DNA of 64,000 nt, taken from positions 18,437,525-18,501,524 of the forward strand of contig CM037879.1 in NCBI GenBank assembly GCA_021292165.1. The letters run 5' to 3'. The stretch comes from Shinisaurus crocodilurus (lineage: Eukaryota; Chordata; Lepidosauria; Squamata; Shinisauridae). Below the pieces are notes generated by a model. The model was not told the DNA's origin. It made no database searches and worked only from the letters and a program-made list of their open reading frames with translations. Positions 60,273 through 64,000 of the stretch are shown piece after piece. The first letter of the stretch is position 1, and each line of letters starts with the position of its first letter. Position numbers and translations under genes: made by a program.

Positions 60273-60774
60273 CTAGTAGGGAAGTTCCTATAAGGGAAGT
60301 CAGAGGGATCTGCAGTGGATTCAAATGAGTCCAGATTTCTATGGATCCGACCTGCAGATTATGCAGCAGAACAGCTTTTCCCAAGGCACGTGGATTCCAC
60401 GGACTTGTGGACCAATTTTGTACTTTGTGGGGGAGATTTGCACAAGTGTGAATTAGCGCTGATGCGCACTTGCACAAGTGGAATGAAATTCTTGTACATC
60501 CCTAAAAAAATAAAAATAAAATCTGATTCCATCAATGAAATTTCTGTAAATGAGGCTGGCTGATGTCACAATAAAAGCCTCATCTAGAACCATCCTAAAG
60601 GTTACGGGCTGGCATACAAATCACCCAGCTTCAGCTACCTCAAAGGGCTGTAGTGAGGATAAACGTGGGGAGGGGAAAACCATGAATGTTACTCAGAGTG
60701 AGAAAGGACAAGATAAACATGCAATAGATAAAGATTCAGAGGGTGCCATATTTATGTATGCATATACCACAGCC
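60273..60774. other. Unclassified stretch
   Basis: No gene or confident repeat. CACTTGCACAAGTGGAATG near 60465 contains a short palindrome. Confidence 0.3.

Positions 60775-60802
<28 letters not shown>
60775..60802. repeat. (TG)n microsatellite
   Basis: About 14 TG units. Confidence 0.95.
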
Positions 60803-60805
<3 letters not shown>

Positions 60806-60833
60806 AGGGGGAGCATATCTATACTATGGATAA

Positions 60834-61381
60834 CAGGGATGGGGACTCGGACTCCAGGACTCGACTCGTGATGGGACTCGAGACTCGACTCGGGACTCGA
60901 GACCAAGGACTCGTGTTCCAAAATCGTAGTTCCTCAAATGCAACATGGATAGGTTTTAGGAAGTACAGCAAGTTTATTTTTTAAAATCATTTTCCTAAAA
61001 TGCAACCTTTCAGACATTTTGGGTTTGGCTGCCTCTGCCTGCCTGTTTGGGGTTCCCAGCCTCCTCTGCCTGCCTGATCTCTTCTTGACCAATTCCACAG
61101 TTTGAATTGTCCAAGACAAAGGCCTCTGCCTGCCTGCTTTGGGGTTCCCTGACTCCTCTGCCTGCCTGGTTATTTTGGGTTTGTCTGCCTGGTCTGTTCT
61201 TGCCAAAATTTTGTTGGGAAAACCCCCCATTGATTTTAATAGGGACTCTTGGAGTCAACTTTGGGAGTGACTCGTGACTTGTGACTCGTGAGTCACCATT
61301 TTGGACCAAGGACTTGGACTGGGGTCCAAAGACTCATGACTCCACTCGTGACTCGAAACCAAGGACTCTTCAACATCCCTG
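60834..61381 (-). mobile_element. GAGTC-rich hAT MITE, copy 3 (548 bp)
   Basis: CAGGGATGGGGACTCGGACT to ACTCTTCAACATCCCTG, inverted relative to copies 1 and 2. Perfect duplication ATGGATAA at 60826-60833 and 61382-61389. Shorter than copy 2: part of the GACTC-dense zone at each end is missing, while the GCCTCTGCCTGCCTG interior is kept. Confidence 0.93.
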
Positions 61382-61389
61382 ATGGATAA

Positions 61390-62171
61390 AAACTGGTTTG
61401 TTCCCCCTCCCCTTGGACCACTGGGAAAAGTAGTTCTGTGGGGTCGGATCTGTTTCCTAGCACTCTTGGCAGGCTGAAGTTCCCAGAATTCCTGGAGTGA
61501 GGAGCCATGGCAGTTAAACTGGTATTAAACTGATCTACATTTATAGTGTAGCTATATCTATTTGGAATAATGTATACATCCAGATTCTGTGTTATTTGCC
61601 CAGGAACTCTGTGGCGGTGGCATCAGGACTCCTTTTGATGTAAGATGCCACCCACACACCCTACCTTCAAGTCCAGTTGAAGTCACAGCATAGAAAAAAG
61701 ACGACTATGGTGTCACAAAGGATGAATGTTATAACACGTATTGTTGACAAGAGTTTGCTGTATTTCATGGGAGTGCTATTCATTATAACCTATGTGCGCT
61801 AACTGTAAGTGCCGAATGATTGGTTGAGTTCTGCATTTGCTATGTGGTAGTTTTAAGTGTGGAATGTGTTCTTAGACCAGAGGCAAGGGACATCCAGGTT
61901 TCTGGGTCCCTTGGGCAAGATACTCTCAACGGCCTCCTCCCTCAGCTGGTGCCCAACCATGCCTCCCCCCCCCCCCGGTGTCAGTGAAGGAGCTTGCTGC
62001 AGCTGGGTTAGTTAGTTCTTGGACGTGAAAAAATCCTTAGGAGGAGAGCGCCCTTCACAAGGGTGCTTCTGCAGTTAGCTGTAAGCCTGGCTGTGTTGTG
62101 GAGAGGCCCTCCTCGAGTTAGGTGCAGAAGCTATGTGCAGAAGCTATGCCTGAGTCTGAAGCTCTTGCTTA
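61390..62171. other. Unclassified stretch
   Basis: A C-run at 61966-61977; otherwise no gene or repeat recognised. Confidence 0.3.
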
Positions 62172-62557
62172 AGAGCTTTTCTACACGAGGCTGTTAACTG
62201 GCTGTTAATCCACTGTATCTACTTTCGGTTTCATCACAGAATTGAGATCCCAACACTACACAAAGAGCATTTCCTTTTTCTGCTTTCCCACTACACAACC
62301 TCTAGGTGGCACTGTGGTATAGCAGAATAGCACAATTACACAAGTGGGAAAAGTGTTGTCTTTCACTCTCACAAATAATACCACATTTTCCCTGCTCTAA
62401 AAAAAACTCGCCAAAAGTGCTGTTTAAAAACAGAAGTGAAACTGGAGGGTCACAACATTGTCTAAGGAACCCATAAACAACCATGAGTAGGGAATGATGA
62501 GTGCACAATAAATGCCTTGTCACAAGTCAATGTTTGGTAGGCTTCTCCCAGGATCTC
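62172..62557 (+). mobile_element. CGAGGC-ended repeat, copy 2
   Basis: TTCTACACGAGGCTGTTAAC, CACTACACAACCTCTAGGTG, CACTGTGGTATAGC, AATAATACCACATTTTCCC and GCACAATAAATGCCTTGTC mirror the order of 50553-50955. Confidence 0.6.
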
Positions 62558-62884
62558 TCTGCTCAACCAGGTTAAAATCTTACTATTCATAATATTCTAC
62601 CTAACTTTGCCTCATGTCCTTTATTTTAAAGCATGTCATCATCTCTTTATTAATATTACCTGCCAGTAAGGGATCTGATGGGTCACTGTATCAAGATGAA
62701 TCACTGGTATAATCTAACATGACCAGTCCATTTTATGCACATTTGGATGTTCTTCCAGCATACAAACCCATCCATATTACTTTCCCAGTACCATGCCGGG
62801 AGGCTGAAAAGGATACCACTAGTGTTTTATAGAACTAAAATCACATACAATAATGGGCTTATTAATTATTATAAATAATGTGAT

Positions 62885-62940
62885 TTATTATTATTATTAT
62901 TATTATTGTTGTTGTTGTTGTTGTTGTTGTTATTATTATT
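62885..62940. repeat. (TTA)n(TTG)n(TTA)n microsatellite
   Basis: Three trinucleotide blocks in succession, about 18 units in all. Confidence 0.95.
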
Positions 62941-62959
62941 AAAAACTATTATTATTAAT

Positions 62960-63190
62960 AACATTTGTGTAATGCTTTCAAATGTTCAAAGTGCTTCACA
63001 TGCAATAAATAGTTGTAATCCTTATAACAACTATGTCAATATGCTGATCCCCCCATAATGCAGATGGAGGGACAGAGGCTGAGAGAGGGTGGCTTGCCTA
63101 AGGCCATGGAATGAATTCATGGTAGAAGTGAAATTTGAACCTGGGACTTTCTGAATAGTAGTCCCTTAGTCACTGTGCTACACCCACCCT
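62960..63190 (-). mobile_element. MIR-like tRNA SINE
   Basis: Antisense: AATGCTTTCAAATGTTCAAAG and CTTATAACAACTATGTC at the left, AGAGGCTGAGAGAGGGTGGC and TGCCTAAGGCCATGG in the core, then the tRNA part TTTGAACCTGGGACTTTC and CACTGTGCTACACCC. This is the order of an antisense MIR/CORE-SINE. Confidence 0.65.
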
Positions 63191-63725
63191 TACAGAAATA
63201 TGGAAACATACAAAAGCACCCCGGGTGGCAAAACCTGTGGATTTTGCCCCATTCAAAAATGTTATCTGGGACTCCATAGGTTACACTCTTGGAAAGTCAG
63301 ATGGGTTTTTATACTCTGGTGTGCAATTTTACTCAGGGGAAAGGGTGGGAGGGACATACAATACGGATTTCATTATATTGTTAAGTTGCTGCATACAATT
63401 CTAAAAGGTGAGTCTGTGGCAACAGGTTGCTTTGCAAGAAATCATTTGCATGAAATAGCAAACACTGAAAGTGCTACTGCTGTGTTATTTATCACAGCGA
63501 TGTTATATAATAACCAGTCACAGCAGGGCATGAACCTAATAAATGTGTATTTAAGTCGGCTAAAAAGCACATTCCCAGGTAAGCATCCATCACTATACAA
63601 TCACACACATTATTATGCGTATTGATAGATAAGCACATGCTTCATGTCCTTTCTCATGCAGCGTGTATACAGACTAAAGCACCCACTGATAAATGGTTTA
63701 CTTCTTGCTTCTCTGTCTGTTGCAG
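63191..63725. other. Repeat-free stretch before the candidate exon
   Basis: No mobile elements seen. It contains an octamer ATTTGCAT (63444-63451) within GCAAGAAATCATTTGCATGA. Part may be conserved non-coding sequence. Confidence 0.3.
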
Positions 63726-63900
63726 TGGTTGCGGCCTCGCAGAGTCCAGGGGACGAAGCGCTCTGTTTTACCAGCAGATGGCGCCGAAACTTTATCTTCC
63801 GCAGGCCTTTCTACAAACAGAAGACCACGCTAGAAGTTGCCTTGAGAAACCTGAAACAACTGCCACCAGCCTGCTCACTTGCACTTTCTAATATGGGCAG
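63726..63900 (+). other. Candidate coding exon, unidentified
   Basis: A pyrimidine-rich tract and acceptor (TTCTCTGTCTGTTGCAG, AG at 63724-63725) precede 175 bases that end at a good donor, GGGCAG|GTTAGT (63901). One frame is open across the whole block and on past the donor; it reads PGDEALCFTSRWRRNFIFRR and TTLEVALRNLKQLPP. A second frame is open until a stop at 63889-63891 and reads ALFYQQMAPKLYLPQAFLQ and SLLTCTF. I recognise neither. The block is free of repeats and richer in GC than its surroundings. It could also be a chance open frame. Confidence 0.25.
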
Positions 63901-64000
63901 GTTAGTTGGACCTTCTAATGAAGGCTGGAAATAAAACTGCATATGGGAACATGCCGTTTCCAACAAAGTGGTCTTGCTGGCCGTCTGCTTTCCCCGTGGT

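Overview
This window is vertebrate nuclear DNA, almost certainly from a squamate reptile (a lizard or snake). It holds several Sauria-type tRNA SINEs, CR1 and L2 non-LTR retrotransposons, a tRNA-Ala-derived SINE, a MIR-like SINE, many hAT-type miniature elements and frequent microsatellites. There is no bacterial gene organisation. I found no protein-coding gene that I can name. The best gene-like signal is one candidate exon near the right edge (63726-63900), which I do not recognise. The window reads as intergenic or deep intronic sequence built mostly from layered mobile elements.

Layout. 0-8 kb: hAT-like miniature elements, a decayed unknown mobile-element reading frame (4.4-5.1 kb), a Sauria SINE and a 561-bp hAT element with an exact 8-bp target duplication. 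8.7-11 kb: a long 5'-truncated CR1 followed by a small ATAAGACG element split by a GAGTC-rich hAT element. 12-20 kb: a MITE carrying a 5S SINE and a tiny LINE scrap, L2 and a zinc-finger-bearing LINE, and a tRNA-Ala SINE split by a solo LTR. 21-30 kb: Sauria SINE, palindromic elements, L2 remains, a large interrupted inverted repeat (27.66-28.78 kb) and a purine-rich minisatellite. 31-35 kb: an 88-bp tandem duplication in a possible LTR, a hAT element carrying a second hAT element, and a hAT element carrying a CR1. 36-43 kb: more MITEs, a repeat-poor interval (37.83-39.23 kb) that may hold conserved non-coding sequence, and a second nested GAGTC element. 43-50 kb: a second zinc-finger LINE copy, a 105-bp near-identical direct duplication, several palindromic hAT elements and a second solo LTR. 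50-60 kb: three LINE copies ending in TTATGTTCTTA, most of them interrupted, a triple nest at 53.4-54.0 kb and a long antisense CR1. 60-64 kb: the third GAGTC element, a MIR-like SINE and the candidate exon.

How the parts relate. Two SINE families share their 3' ends with LINEs in the same window. The 5S-rRNA-derived SINE (10 copies) ends like CR1. The tRNA-Ala SINE ends like the second LINE family (TTATGTTCTTA). This is the arrangement expected if each LINE's reverse transcriptase mobilises the matching SINE. Eight-base target duplications, several of them exact, identify many short palindromic elements as hAT-type, and the nesting gives a relative order of insertion. Coordinates of old repeats are good to about 10-20 bases; coordinates of elements with target duplications are exact as read.
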